Shown: piece by piece, positions 44,956 through 52,828 of the stretch
Layout of the letters: every line of letters starts with the position of its first letter
How positions within the stretch are numbered: position 1 is the stretch's first letter
DNA from: Glaciihabitans arcticus
Lineage (GTDB): Bacteria > Actinomycetota > Actinomycetes > Actinomycetales > Microbacteriaceae
DNA: 64,000 nt
Direction: 5' to 3'
Assembly (NCBI RefSeq): GCF_004310685.1
Contig: NZ_SISG01000001.1
Span: 2,480,001 to 2,544,000 of the forward strand
Program-made: the position numbers and the translations under genes
Notes under the pieces: model-generated
Databases searched by the model: none
Told to the model about the DNA's origin: nothing
The model's input: the letters and a program-made list of their open reading frames with translations, nothing else

Positions 44956-45557
44956 TTGCCCGGTGCGCCGAGGTCGGTGACGGAGACGTCGGTGCGGTGA
45001 AAGTTCTGGAAGCTGCGGCTCGCCGTGGGTCCGCGTTGTCCCTGGTAACGGGATCCGTAGGGGCCGGTGCCGTAGGCGTTCTCGACGGGCGAGCTGGTCT
45101 TGATGAAGCAGAGCTGCCCGATCTTCATTCCGGGCCACAGCTTGATCGGCAGGGTGGCGACGTTCGACAGTTCGAGGGTCACGTGGCCGCTGAAGCCGGG
45201 GTCGACGAAGCCGGCGGTGGAGTGCGTGAGCAGGCCGAGGCGTCCGAGTGAGCTCTTGCCTTCGAGGCGGGCGGCGATGTCGTCGGGCAACGTGACCAGT
45301 TCGTAGGTGCTGCCGAGCACGAACTCGCCCGGGTGCAGGATGAACGGCTGGTCGGGTGCCGTCTCGACCAGATGGGTGAGATCGGGCTGGTCTTCGGCCG
45401 GATCGATGAAGGGGTATTTGTGGTTGTCGAACAGACGGAAGAACCGGTCGAGCCGAACGTCGATGCTCGACGGCTGCACCATCTCCAGGTCGAGAGGCTC
45501 GAGGCCGATGCGTCCGGCGGCCAGCTCGGCCTTGATGTCCCTGTCTGAAAGCAGCAT
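44952..45557 (-). CDS. dcd: dCTP deaminase
   Basis: 201 residues. [24 protein letters not shown]-like substrate segment, [10 protein letters not shown] and [18 protein letters not shown] mark the trimeric dCTP deaminase/dUTPase family. The product is dUTP, or dUMP directly in the bifunctional mycobacterial type; the sequence alone does not decide. The C-terminal [11 protein letters not shown] covers the active site. Confidence 0.93.
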   Translation of the reverse strand: MLLSDRDIKAELAAGRIGLEPLDLEMVQPSSIDVRLDRFFRLFDNHKYPFIDPAEDQPDLTHLVETAPDQPFILHPGEFVLGSTYELVTLPDDIAARLEGKSSLGRLGLLTHSTAGFVDPGFSGHVTLELSNVATLPIKLWPGMKIGQLCFIKTSSPVENAYGTGPYGSRYQGQRGPTASRSFQNFHRTDVSVTDLGAPGN

Positions 45558-45593
45558 GCGAACAGACTACTGAACGAGCGGGGCGCGCCTCGC

Positions 45594-45599
45594 TACAAT
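45594..45599 (+). promoter_or_regulatory. tRNA-Gly promoter -10 box
   Basis: TACAAT with TGAACG as a weak -35 (45571-45576), 17-nt spacer. It lies 14 nt before the mature tRNA 5' end. Confidence 0.5.
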
Positions 45600-45613
45600 C
45601 GAAGCGCACGTTC

Positions 45614-45687
45614 GCGGATGTAGTTCAATGGCAGAACTTCAGCTTCCCAAGCTGATAGCGCGGGTTCGATTCCCGTCATCCGCTCCA
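45614..45687 (+). tRNA. tRNA-Gly (anticodon CCC)
   Basis: Acceptor stem GCGGATG pairs with CATCCGC; the anticodon arm TCAGC-TTCCCAA-GCTGA gives anticodon CCC, reading GGG. The T arm CGGGTTCGATTCCCG is canonical and CCA (45685-45687) is encoded. It lies alone, not in an array. Confidence 0.95.
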
Positions 45688-45711
45688 CCGGCCGCGATCA
45701 CTCGCAACAGC

Positions 45712-45717
45712 TAGCAT
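45712..45717 (+). promoter_or_regulatory. Leaderless -10 box for the hydrolase
   Basis: TAGCAT lies 7 nt before the ATG at 45725. Confidence 0.5.
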
Positions 45718-45724
45718 CAACACC

Positions 45725-46366
45725 ATGGTCGACCTCGTGCCCGTGCCCTCCCCCGGTGTTCCGCTCTACTACGGCACCCCCGGCGACCCGCTCGTCATCG
45801 TGCTGCACGACTGGCACGGCCGCCTGCCCTGGCTCGAGGGCTACGCCAATGGGCTCGTTCACGCCGGCTTCCGGGTTGCGGTCCCCGACCTGTACGGCGG
45901 ATGGTGCGCCACCAGCGAGGAACAGGCTGCCGTGCTGCGCAGCGAACTTGAGGTCGCGCCGAGTCTGGCCATCCTCGATGAAATTGTGCAGGCATCCCGG
46001 ACCGAAGGCTCGCAGAAGGTGGGTGCTGTCGGCTCGTCCATGGGCGGCTGGCTCGCGCTGCAGTACGCGCAGCGGGGCGAGGTGGATGCCGTGGTCGCCT
46101 ACTACGCGACGCTCGGCCCCGCGGAGCAGGGCGTCATCCCGAACCCGGTGCTTCTGCACTTCGCAGAAACCGACCAGTGGGATGCGGGCGCCGACCCCGC
46201 CGCCTTCGTATCCCGGCTGAAGGAGGACGGCACCCCCGTCACCGAGCACAACTACATCGGCACGGTGCACGGCTTCGCCAACGCATCGATCCCGAAGGTG
46301 GACACCCGCGCGGCGGCCCTCGCCTTCGCGCGCACCGCGAGCTTTCTGCAGGACCACCTCGGGTAA
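45725..46366 (+). CDS. Dienelactone-hydrolase-like alpha/beta hydrolase
   Basis: 213 residues. HDWHG supplies the oxyanion region, GSSMGGWLAL (about 97-106) the serine nucleophile elbow (dienelactone hydrolases use Cys here), an Asp in ETDQWDAGADP, and His in GTVHGFAN. The size and GWCATSEEQ segment match small dienelactone-hydrolase-like esterases. Substrate unknown. Confidence 0.75.
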   Translation: MVDLVPVPSPGVPLYYGTPGDPLVIVLHDWHGRLPWLEGYANGLVHAGFRVAVPDLYGGWCATSEEQAAVLRSELEVAPSLAILDEIVQASRTEGSQKVGAVGSSMGGWLALQYAQRGEVDAVVAYYATLGPAEQGVIPNPVLLHFAETDQWDAGADPAAFVSRLKEDGTPVTEHNYIGTVHGFANASIPKVDTRAAALAFARTASFLQDHLG

Positions 46367-46369
46367 ATT
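46364..46369 (+). promoter_or_regulatory. Leaderless -10 box for DUF2470 protein
   Basis: TAAATT overlaps the hydrolase stop and lies 7 nt before the GTG at 46377; it favours 46377 over the TTG at 46368. Confidence 0.45.
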
Positions 46370-46376
46370 GGAACCC

Positions 46377-46673
46377 GTGCCCGTTTTCGAAAAGTCAGTC
46401 GTGTCCGCCGTGCTCCACCACATGAACGACGACCACCCGGAGGACAGCCTGCTCATCGCCCAGGCCTTCGGTCACACGGATGCCACGGCCTCCGTCATGA
46501 CGACCCTCGACGAGAACGGCGGCACCTGGGTGTACACGCTGGACGGCAGCGAGATCCCCCTCACTCTCCTGTGGACGAACCCGATCAGTGAGCGCCCGGA
46601 GATCCGCCGCGAGATCGTTGTGCTCTACGACGCGGCCTGCGAACGCCTCGGAATCACACCGCGCCCGCACTAG
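46377..46673 (+). CDS. DUF2470-domain protein
   Basis: 98 residues. HHMNDDHPEDSLLIAQAFG and LTLLWTNPISERPEIRREIVVLYDAA match DUF2470, a small domain found fused to or beside heme-utilisation proteins of the HugZ/pyridoxamine-oxidase-like group. A heme oxygenase gene lies 1.2 kb downstream, so a heme-linked role is possible; no direct evidence. Confidence 0.78.
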   Translation: MPVFEKSVVSAVLHHMNDDHPEDSLLIAQAFGHTDATASVMTTLDENGGTWVYTLDGSEIPLTLLWTNPISERPEIRREIVVLYDAACERLGITPRPH

Positions 46674-46774
46674 TCGGTCAGGTTTTTCTCAGAAACGGCA
46701 ATCCAGCTGGCTCCCAGTTCCGAATACCTCGTAATTCGTCGGGCGTTGGGCTCGTCGTGCTAGGAGGAAACATC

Positions 46775-47182
46775 ATGACCAAGTCCCCGAACCGCCTGCT
46801 GGGAGTCGTTTTCGGCGCGGTTTACCTTCTCGTCGGAGTCCTCGGATTCTTCTTCACCAACGGTGTCGGCATCTTCGCCACCGAGGGTGGCCTGCTGCTC
46901 GGCATCTTCGAGGTGAACCCGTTCCACAACGTGGCCCACCTTCTGATCGGTGCCGCGCTGCTGTTCTCGGGTCTCGCGAACGTCAAGGCGGCCCGCACCA
47001 CCAACACGATCGTCGGTGCCGCGTACCTGCTGCTCGGTGTTCTCGGCCTCTTCATTCTCGACTCGGCCATCAACATCCTCGCGCTGAACGGCGCGGACAA
47101 CGTGCTGCACTTCGCGAGCGCCGCTGTACTGCTCGCTGTTGGCCTCGGTGCCGACAAGTCCGCTCGCACGGCAACCGTCTAA
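46775..47182 (+). CDS. DUF4383 membrane protein
   Basis: 135 residues from the ATG at 46775, which follows AGGAGG by 8 nt. Four membrane helices with NPFHNVAHLLIGAALL and NVLHFASAAVLL, the DUF4383 pattern in which His sits at the membrane edge. Uncharacterised; DUF4383 proteins are often stress-associated in actinobacteria by annotation only. Confidence 0.75.
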   Translation: MTKSPNRLLGVVFGAVYLLVGVLGFFFTNGVGIFATEGGLLLGIFEVNPFHNVAHLLIGAALLFSGLANVKAARTTNTIVGAAYLLLGVLGLFILDSAINILALNGADNVLHFASAAVLLAVGLGADKSARTATV

Positions 47183-47222
47183 CGACTGCCTCACAGAAGC
47201 CCATCGGAAGAGGAGACAGACC

Positions 47223-47762
47223 ATGTCACAGATCACCCGCACCTGGCTCGCGTTCGCCGCGGTCGGCACTGCCCTGATCCACCTGGCCCTGGTCGTCAGC
47301 TCTCCTCTTCCGGTGGGCATCGTGCTCACGCTCGTGGGTCTGACCGAGCTGGTCTGGGGTGTCGCGGCCATGGCCGGCATCCGCCTACTCGCACCGCGCC
47401 TCGCCCTCGCCGGCGCCGTGGTGCCCATAGTTTTGTGGAGCATCGTGCTGCTCGTGGCCGTCGAGTCCTCTGACTCAGCGATCGCCGAGCCGCTTCGCTT
47501 CCTCCCCCTCGCCATCGCCGCGGTGCTCGAGCTCTTCGCCGCCGGTGTACTCGCCGTGCACATCCGTCGCGAAAACACGGGAGAGCAGACCGCTCCCCCC
47601 GCTCCGTCGGCCGGCAAGTACCTGCTCGGCCTGTTCGTCGGCGCACTCGTCGTCGCCGGCCTCACGACGCCGGCCCTTGCCGCGACGGAAGCCGGCCAGT
47701 ACGCGCAGCCGCACGGCCAGCACGGCGTCGTCGTCGAAGACAGCGAACACGGCGGCCACTAG
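47223..47762 (+). CDS. Small membrane protein with His-rich tail
   Basis: 179 residues from the ATG at 47223 (GAGGAGA 9 nt upstream). Four to five helices; after the last helix the C-terminus AQPHGQHGVVVEDSEHGGH holds four His, which could bind a metal. It lies 40 nt after the DUF4383 gene and 118 nt before the heme oxygenase gene, separated from the latter by a terminator. Function unknown. Confidence 0.6.
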   Translation: MSQITRTWLAFAAVGTALIHLALVVSSPLPVGIVLTLVGLTELVWGVAAMAGIRLLAPRLALAGAVVPIVLWSIVLLVAVESSDSAIAEPLRFLPLAIAAVLELFAAGVLAVHIRRENTGEQTAPPAPSAGKYLLGLFVGALVVAGLTTPALAATEAGQYAQPHGQHGVVVEDSEHGGH

Positions 47763-47781
47763 GCCGGGGGAATCGCACGTG

Positions 47782-47812
47782 CCGGTCGCACCACCCAGCT
47801 CGGTGCGACCGG
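47782..47812 (+). terminator. Terminator after the DUF4383 operon
   Basis: An 11-bp stem CCGGTCGCACC / GGTGCGACCGG with a 9-nt loop is followed by TACCTTATTT. Confidence 0.8.
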
Positions 47813-47851
47813 TACCTTATTTAACCGCGCCGTTACCTCGCTCCGCTAAGC

Positions 47852-47870
47852 TAAGGGTTCCCTAACCTCC
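47852..47870 (+). promoter_or_regulatory. Possible DtxR/IdeR iron box upstream of heme oxygenase
   Basis: TAAGGGTTCCCTAACCTCC agrees with 12 of 19 bases of the DtxR/IdeR consensus TTAGGTTAGGCTAACCTAA, with the right half CTAACCT intact. It ends 10 nt before the GTG at 47881. Iron-repressed heme oxygenases are typical of Corynebacterium. Confidence 0.45.
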
Positions 47871-47880
47871 GGAGCCCGCC

Positions 47881-48537
47881 GTGCCTGAAGTCATTCCGTT
47901 TTCCCAAGCACTCCGCGAGCGCACGCGCAGCGGCCACAGTGCCAGCGAGGGTGCATCGTTTATGGACGACCTCATGACCGGCAAGGGCTCGCGCGACGAC
48001 TACATCGCCCTCGTCGCCCAGCACTTCTTCATCTACGAGGCTCTCGAGGCCGCGACAGCCGCTATGGCCGATGACGCGGTTGCGGCGGCGTTCATCAGCC
48101 CGCAGCTGATCCGCCTTCCCGCCCTCGAGGCAGACCTCGAGTTCCTTCTCGGTTCGGGATGGCGCGACCAGATCGCCCCGCTCCCGACCACCGCGCGCTA
48201 CGTCGAGCGCATCCACTCCACCGCCGCGACCTGGAGCGGTGGGTTCATCGCCCACCACTACACCCGCTACCTCGGCGACCTCTCCGGCGGCCAGATCATC
48301 CGCACCCTGATGCAGCGCCAGTTCGGCTTCGAGACCAACGGTGTGGGTTTCTACCTGTTCGACCAGATCGCCAAGCCGAAGGAATTCAAGGAGACCTACC
48401 GAGACCAGCTCGACGCGGTGGACTGGGATGACGCCGAGCGCGAGCGCGTCATCGACGAGGTCATGATCGCGTACCGCTTCAACACCGAGCTGTTCGTCGA
48501 CCTGGCCGACGCCAAGGCGTCGGCGGCCGTTGCCTAA
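47881..48537 (+). CDS. Heme oxygenase (biliverdin-producing)
   Basis: 218 residues of the HmuO/HO-1 fold, opening heme to biliverdin, CO and iron. The proximal heme ligand His is in RTRSGHSASEGASF (about residue 20); the distal helix GDLSGGQIIRTLM carries the GxxSGG motif (about 133-140). It supplies iron from heme. GTG start with GGAG 7 nt upstream. Confidence 0.93.
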   Translation: MPEVIPFSQALRERTRSGHSASEGASFMDDLMTGKGSRDDYIALVAQHFFIYEALEAATAAMADDAVAAAFISPQLIRLPALEADLEFLLGSGWRDQIAPLPTTARYVERIHSTAATWSGGFIAHHYTRYLGDLSGGQIIRTLMQRQFGFETNGVGFYLFDQIAKPKEFKETYRDQLDAVDWDDAERERVIDEVMIAYRFNTELFVDLADAKASAAVA

Positions 48538-48547
48538 TACCTGACGG

Positions 48548-49867
48548 CTAGGCCTCGATCGCGGGGATCGGTGTCGCGCGCGACATAAAGCGGCGAACCG
48601 CCTCGTCGACGATGATGTCGCTCGGACGCAGCGGTCGCGTGAGGAACAGCCCCTCGAGCGCCGTGATGCGGCTCAGAGCCACATAGGTCTGCCCGGGAGC
48701 GAAGGACCGTTGGCCGAGGTCGACGATCGCCCGGTCGTAGGTCTTGCCCTGCGACTTGTGGATGGTCACGCCCCACGCGAGGCGCAACGGAAACTGCGTG
48801 AATTCGGCGACGATGTCCTTCTTGAGCTGCCGGGTCGCTGCCGAGTAGGAGTAGCGGTACTTCTCCCACACGGCGGGCTGCACCTCGTGCTCGAAGCCGT
48901 CGAGCTCGACGAACACCGTTGACGCGATCTTGGTGACGGTGCCGACGGATCCGTTGACCCAGCGCATGCCGCCATCCTGCGCGGAATCGTTGCGCAGGAA
49001 CATGACCTGCGCGCCGACCTTGAGTTCGAGCGCCTCTTCGGCGGGGTAGGCGCGGCCGCCGAACTCGCCGCTGATCTCCGCGCGGGCCGTGAGCACCCGG
49101 CCGGGCAGGCGCGCGAGCTCACTGTTGTTGATGCGGTTGACCGCGACGTTCGTGGTGGCGAGGGTGATTGCGCCGTCCGTCGGCGGGGTGCGCGCTCCGG
49201 TCTCGTTGAGGCGTCCGGCGATCTCGGCCGTGACCCGGCCGTGGCGCACGGCGTTGAGCATGGCCTTGAACTCGTCCTCGTGCTGGCGGTGGATGGTCGA
49301 GAGCTCGTAGATGACGAGGTCGGCCGACTTCCACACCCGGGCGTCGAAGAACCACATCGAGTCGTACTGGTCGTCGAAGTAGGCGCGCTCGTCACCGTCA
49401 CCGGGCACGGGAGCGAGCTGGTAGGGGTCGCCGAACAGTACGACCTGCACACCGCCGAACGACTCGAGCGGGCGCTGGCGGGCCTGGCGCAGGCTGCGGT
49501 CGACCGCGTCGAGCAGGTCGGCGTTCACCATCGAGACCTCGTCGATCACCAGGGTGTCGATCGTGTTGAGCAGTTTGATGAGCTCGCGGCTCTGCTCGAT
49601 CTCGTGGTCGGCGATGACCCCGATCGGCAGGCGGAACAGCGAGTGGATCGTCTGGCCGCCGACGTTGAGGGCGGCGACCCCGGTCGGCGCGCAGATGACG
49701 ACCTGCTTCGAGGTGTTCCACGAGAGGTGGTTGAGCAGCGTCGATTTACCGGTGCCGGCACGGCCGGTGACGAAGATGTGTTCGCGCGTCGTCTCGATCG
49801 CGTCGAAGACGGCTTGCTGCTCGGGTGCGAGCGAGGGGCCGTTCACTCTCGCCCCGCCGATGCACAC
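48548..49867 (-). CDS. PIF1-like (RecD-related) DNA helicase
   Basis: 439 residues from the ATG at 49867; a GTG at 49846 is also possible. SF1B helicase motifs: Walker A TGRAGTGKSTLL (about 35-46), motif Ia PTGVAALNVGGQTIHSLF, Walker B DTLVIDEVSMVN, motif III LFGDPYQLAPV, and C-terminal GVTIHKSQGKTYDRAIVDLG and YVALSRIT (motifs V and VI). PIF1-like helicases unwind 5' to 3', including at G-quadruplexes or stalled forks. Single gene. Confidence 0.88.
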   Translation of the reverse strand: MCIGGARVNGPSLAPEQQAVFDAIETTREHIFVTGRAGTGKSTLLNHLSWNTSKQVVICAPTGVAALNVGGQTIHSLFRLPIGVIADHEIEQSRELIKLLNTIDTLVIDEVSMVNADLLDAVDRSLRQARQRPLESFGGVQVVLFGDPYQLAPVPGDGDERAYFDDQYDSMWFFDARVWKSADLVIYELSTIHRQHEDEFKAMLNAVRHGRVTAEIAGRLNETGARTPPTDGAITLATTNVAVNRINNSELARLPGRVLTARAEISGEFGGRAYPAEEALELKVGAQVMFLRNDSAQDGGMRWVNGSVGTVTKIASTVFVELDGFEHEVQPAVWEKYRYSYSAATRQLKKDIVAEFTQFPLRLAWGVTIHKSQGKTYDRAIVDLGQRSFAPGQTYVALSRITALEGLFLTRPLRPSDIIVDEAVRRFMSRATPIPAIEA

Positions 49868-50055
49868 TTCATTCCGACCAATCTAGCCGTTCCCGCGGCC
49901 GCTTGCGGCGGTCATCCACAGCGGCTAATGATCACTCCGATTGCGCATTGCATCAGTTCGGCTGCGCGTTCGTTGACGGGCAGACAGGCCCATCTCTACG
50001 GTTACGCGGTAACAACCCAGAGCGCCACACCGTGGGGCTCGAAAGGAGTTCCCCC

Positions 50056-51792
50056 GTGATCAAGGATCCCCCGCAGCGCCGATCACCGATGCTGCGTGTG
50101 TCGGCCATCGGCGTCGCCCTCACCACCGTCATCGCCGGCATACTCGTCGGCGCCTCCCCCGCCATGGCCGCCACGACGGTGCTCGCACCGACCGGCCTCA
50201 CCACCACCGCTGGCGTCGTCGGCAGCGGCCAGACCTACAGCGCACTCGCCGTGAAGGACCAGACCGGCACCCAGGACACCTGGGCCAAGTACGTCGAACT
50301 CTCCCCGTCCGGTTCCGCCGCCTACTCCGGCTACCGCACCTACGCACTGCCCTCGACCGTGACCCCGTCGAGCGTGACCGGCATCTCCGTCGCCGTCAAC
50401 TACAAGGGGCCGTCGACGGCGAACCAGACCTGGACCTGGGCTCTCTACAACTGGAACACCGCAGCGTGGACCACCGTCGGCACCAACGCGACCGCCCCCA
50501 GCTGGGGATCGTGGAAGGCGCTGACCTTCGCGAGCCCGACCTCGACGAGCGGCCTCGTCTCTTCCACGGGAGCGATCCGCGTGCGCGTCGCCGCCAACAA
50601 CACGTCCGACAGCGCGAACCTCGACTACGAGGCCGTCACCGTCACGAGCGGCACCGCGCCGCCCGCCGACAGCACGGCACCGAGCGTGCCCGCGGGACTC
50701 ACGGTGAGCGGCACCCCGACCTCGTCGTCGGTGTCACTCGCGTGGGCGGCATCCACGGACAATGTCGGTGTGACCGGCTATCAGGTCTTCCAGAACGGTG
50801 GCACCACGCCGGTCGCCACGGTGACCAACACCACTGCGACGATCAGCGGACTTGCAGCGTCCACCGCCTTCTCCTTCACGATCAAGGCACGGGATGCCGC
50901 GGGCAACAGTTCGGCGGCGAGCTCGGCCGTCACCGCCACAACGGCTGCGGGCACAACTCCCCCGGCCGGCTACACGCTGCCCCTCGCCAACGACCAGTTC
51001 GACTACCAGCTGGGCGGCATCTACACTCCGTCCTCCGGTGTCGACATCGTCTCGCGTGACCGCACGGCGGTACCCGTGGCCGGCAAGTACAACGTCTGCT
51101 ACGTGAACCTCATGCAGACCCAGCCGGATGCTCCCGACGAGTCGGTGACCAACCCCAACTACGGCACGACCCAGTGGTGGAAGAACAACCACTCGAACCT
51201 GCTGCTCAAGAACAGCGCCGGGCAGGTCATCGTCGACGTCGACTGGAACGAGGCCATCTTCGACGTGCGCACCGCAGCCAACCGTGCCGCGCTGCTCGAG
51301 ATCCAGAAGCCCTGGATCCTCGCCTGCAAGAACGCGGCGAACGGCGGCTTCCAGGCGATCGAGCCCGACAACCTGGACTCCGACCTGCGCTCGACCGGCC
51401 TCATCACGCCCGCGCAGAACAAGGAGTACCTGAAGCTCGTCATCCCGTACACCCATTCGGTCGGTCTCGCCATCGCGCAGAAGAACGCGAGCGACGCGTA
51501 CGGCACCACCGGCAAGACGTTCGTGAACACCGTGAGCCCCGCACAGGGCTTCGACTTCGCGATCGCCGAGGAGTGCGAGCGCTACAACGAGTGCCCCGCG
51601 TACAGCGCGTACGGCAACCTGCTCTACGAGATCGAGTACACCGACGAAAACCCGAACGTCACCCGCAACGGCGTGACCAAGACGGTGTACCAGTGGGCGT
51701 GCTTCGACCGCGGGGCGATCCACTCGATCATTCTGCGCGACCGTGACGTGGTGCCCTCGGGCACAAGCGGCTACGTCTACCAGAACTGCTAG
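50056..51792 (+). CDS. Secreted GH114-like glycosidase with FN3 domain
   Basis: 578 residues from the GTG at 50056 (AAAGGAG 8 nt upstream). A signal peptide ends AMA|A at about residue 38. Residues ~40-203 are a beta-sandwich of carbohydrate-binding or wall-associated type, ~208-298 a fibronectin type III domain, and ~310-578 a TIM barrel with FDYQLGG, VSRDRT, NVCYVNLMQTQ and GFQAIEPDNLD, the pattern of GH114-type (endo-alpha-1,4-polygalactosaminidase) proteins. Polygalactosamine is the characterised substrate of the family; activity here is inferred. Ends with a UUCG hairpin. Confidence 0.8.
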   Translation: MIKDPPQRRSPMLRVSAIGVALTTVIAGILVGASPAMAATTVLAPTGLTTTAGVVGSGQTYSALAVKDQTGTQDTWAKYVELSPSGSAAYSGYRTYALPSTVTPSSVTGISVAVNYKGPSTANQTWTWALYNWNTAAWTTVGTNATAPSWGSWKALTFASPTSTSGLVSSTGAIRVRVAANNTSDSANLDYEAVTVTSGTAPPADSTAPSVPAGLTVSGTPTSSSVSLAWAASTDNVGVTGYQVFQNGGTTPVATVTNTTATISGLAASTAFSFTIKARDAAGNSSAASSAVTATTAAGTTPPAGYTLPLANDQFDYQLGGIYTPSSGVDIVSRDRTAVPVAGKYNVCYVNLMQTQPDAPDESVTNPNYGTTQWWKNNHSNLLLKNSAGQVIVDVDWNEAIFDVRTAANRAALLEIQKPWILACKNAANGGFQAIEPDNLDSDLRSTGLITPAQNKEYLKLVIPYTHSVGLAIAQKNASDAYGTTGKTFVNTVSPAQGFDFAIAEECERYNECPAYSAYGNLLYEIEYTDENPNVTRNGVTKTVYQWACFDRGAIHSIILRDRDVVPSGTSGYVYQNC

Positions 51793-51808
51793 AAGCGTTC
51801 TGCTCGAG

Positions 51809-51840
51809 CGAGCCCTCGTGCCTTCGGGCGCGGGGGCTCG
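51809..51840 (+). terminator. UUCG-tetraloop terminator
   Basis: A 14-bp stem with two G-U pairs (CGAGCCCTCGTGCC / GGCGCGGGGGCTCG) closed by a TTCG loop is followed by TTCT. It separates the GH114 gene from the next gene, whose TAGGAT box starts at 51844. Confidence 0.75.
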
Positions 51841-51843
51841 TTC

Positions 51844-51849
51844 TAGGAT
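51844..51849 (+). promoter_or_regulatory. Leaderless -10 box
   Basis: TAGGAT lies 7 nt before the ATG at 51857, which supports that start over the upstream frame inside the GH114 terminator. Confidence 0.5.
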
Positions 51850-51856
51850 TGCAGTC

Positions 51857-52828
51857 ATGCGCCGCGACCTGATCCCCTGGCTCGTCGGCCTCGGGCTCCT
51901 GGTGCTCGGCTTCGGCGGCGCGGTTCTCACGCTCAACACGCAGCTCTACAGCGCGAGCGGGTTCGTGCGCGGCTACCTCGAGGCACTCGAGAACCGGGAC
52001 AGCGCGGCAGCCCTCGATGTGCCGGGTGTGCGCACCACGACGCAGGGTGCGGATGCCCTGCTCACCGACGACGCAATGGGCAGGCTGGGCGGCATCAGCC
52101 TCGTGCGCGACACTGCCGGCGCCGGTGGAACCCGAACGGTGGTGTTCGACTACACGCTCGGGGCGGCCAAAGCGGAGGGTCGCACCGAGTTCACGGTCAT
52201 GCAGACCGGCACACGCTTCGGGCTGTTCCCAACCTGGCGCTTCGTCGCGAGCCCGCTCAGCACGCTTTCGGTGTCGGTGCTGCACGACGACAGGTTCGAG
52301 GCGAACGGGCTCGAACTTGTGTCGCCGTCCGGCGCGGGAGCCGCATCCGGTCTCCTCGTCTTCGCGCCCGGCGTCTACGAGCTCGGCCACGAGTCAACCT
52401 ATCTCGCCGCGAAGCCGGTCAGCACCGAGGTCACAACCCTGGGCTCGATCGCCGACGTCGCGATCGACGTGCAGGCGAATGCGACCTTTGTCGAACAGGT
52501 GCAGGCCGATCTCGCCACAGCGCTCGACGACTGTGCCACCCAGAAGATCCTGATGCCCACGGGCTGCCCCTTTGGCCAGCCGGTGTCCAACCGCATCGAC
52601 GGTGACCCGAAGTGGTCCATCGTGGACTACCCCGAGGTTGAGATCGAACCCGGCGAGATCGCCGGTGAGTGGCGGATGCCCTTCGCCCCCGGCACCGCAC
52701 ACCTGCGCGTTCCCGTGCGCTCGCTCTTCGACGGCACCCTCTCGACGTTCGACGACGACGTGCCGTTCACGGCCGAGTACACCATCACTTTCGTGGACGG
52801 CCGGATCGTGCTCACCGAAGCGGGCTAG
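51857..52828 (+). CDS. Membrane-anchored extracytoplasmic protein of unknown function
   Basis: 323 residues. One N-terminal membrane helix (about 8-27, no lipobox Cys) anchors a large outside domain. SASGFVRGYLEALENRDSAAAL just after the helix resembles NTF2-like scaffolds used as extracellular sensor or lipid-binding modules. Two cysteines (DDCATQ... TGCPFGQ) near residue 230-245 could pair. No family is recognised. Its stop overlaps the convergent copD-ctaG stop (CTAG). Confidence 0.55.
   Translation: MRRDLIPWLVGLGLLVLGFGGAVLTLNTQLYSASGFVRGYLEALENRDSAAALDVPGVRTTTQGADALLTDDAMGRLGGISLVRDTAGAGGTRTVVFDYTLGAAKAEGRTEFTVMQTGTRFGLFPTWRFVASPLSTLSVSVLHDDRFEANGLELVSPSGAGAASGLLVFAPGVYELGHESTYLAAKPVSTEVTTLGSIADVAIDVQANATFVEQVQADLATALDDCATQKILMPTGCPFGQPVSNRIDGDPKWSIVDYPEVEIEPGEIAGEWRMPFAPGTAHLRVPVRSLFDGTLSTFDDDVPFTAEYTITFVDGRIVLTEAG

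Noticed and set aside
47223-47762. Copper-transport annotation for the His-tailed protein
   Set aside because: The His-rich tail is suggestive, but no CopZ-type or CxxC motif is present, so only a neutral description is given.
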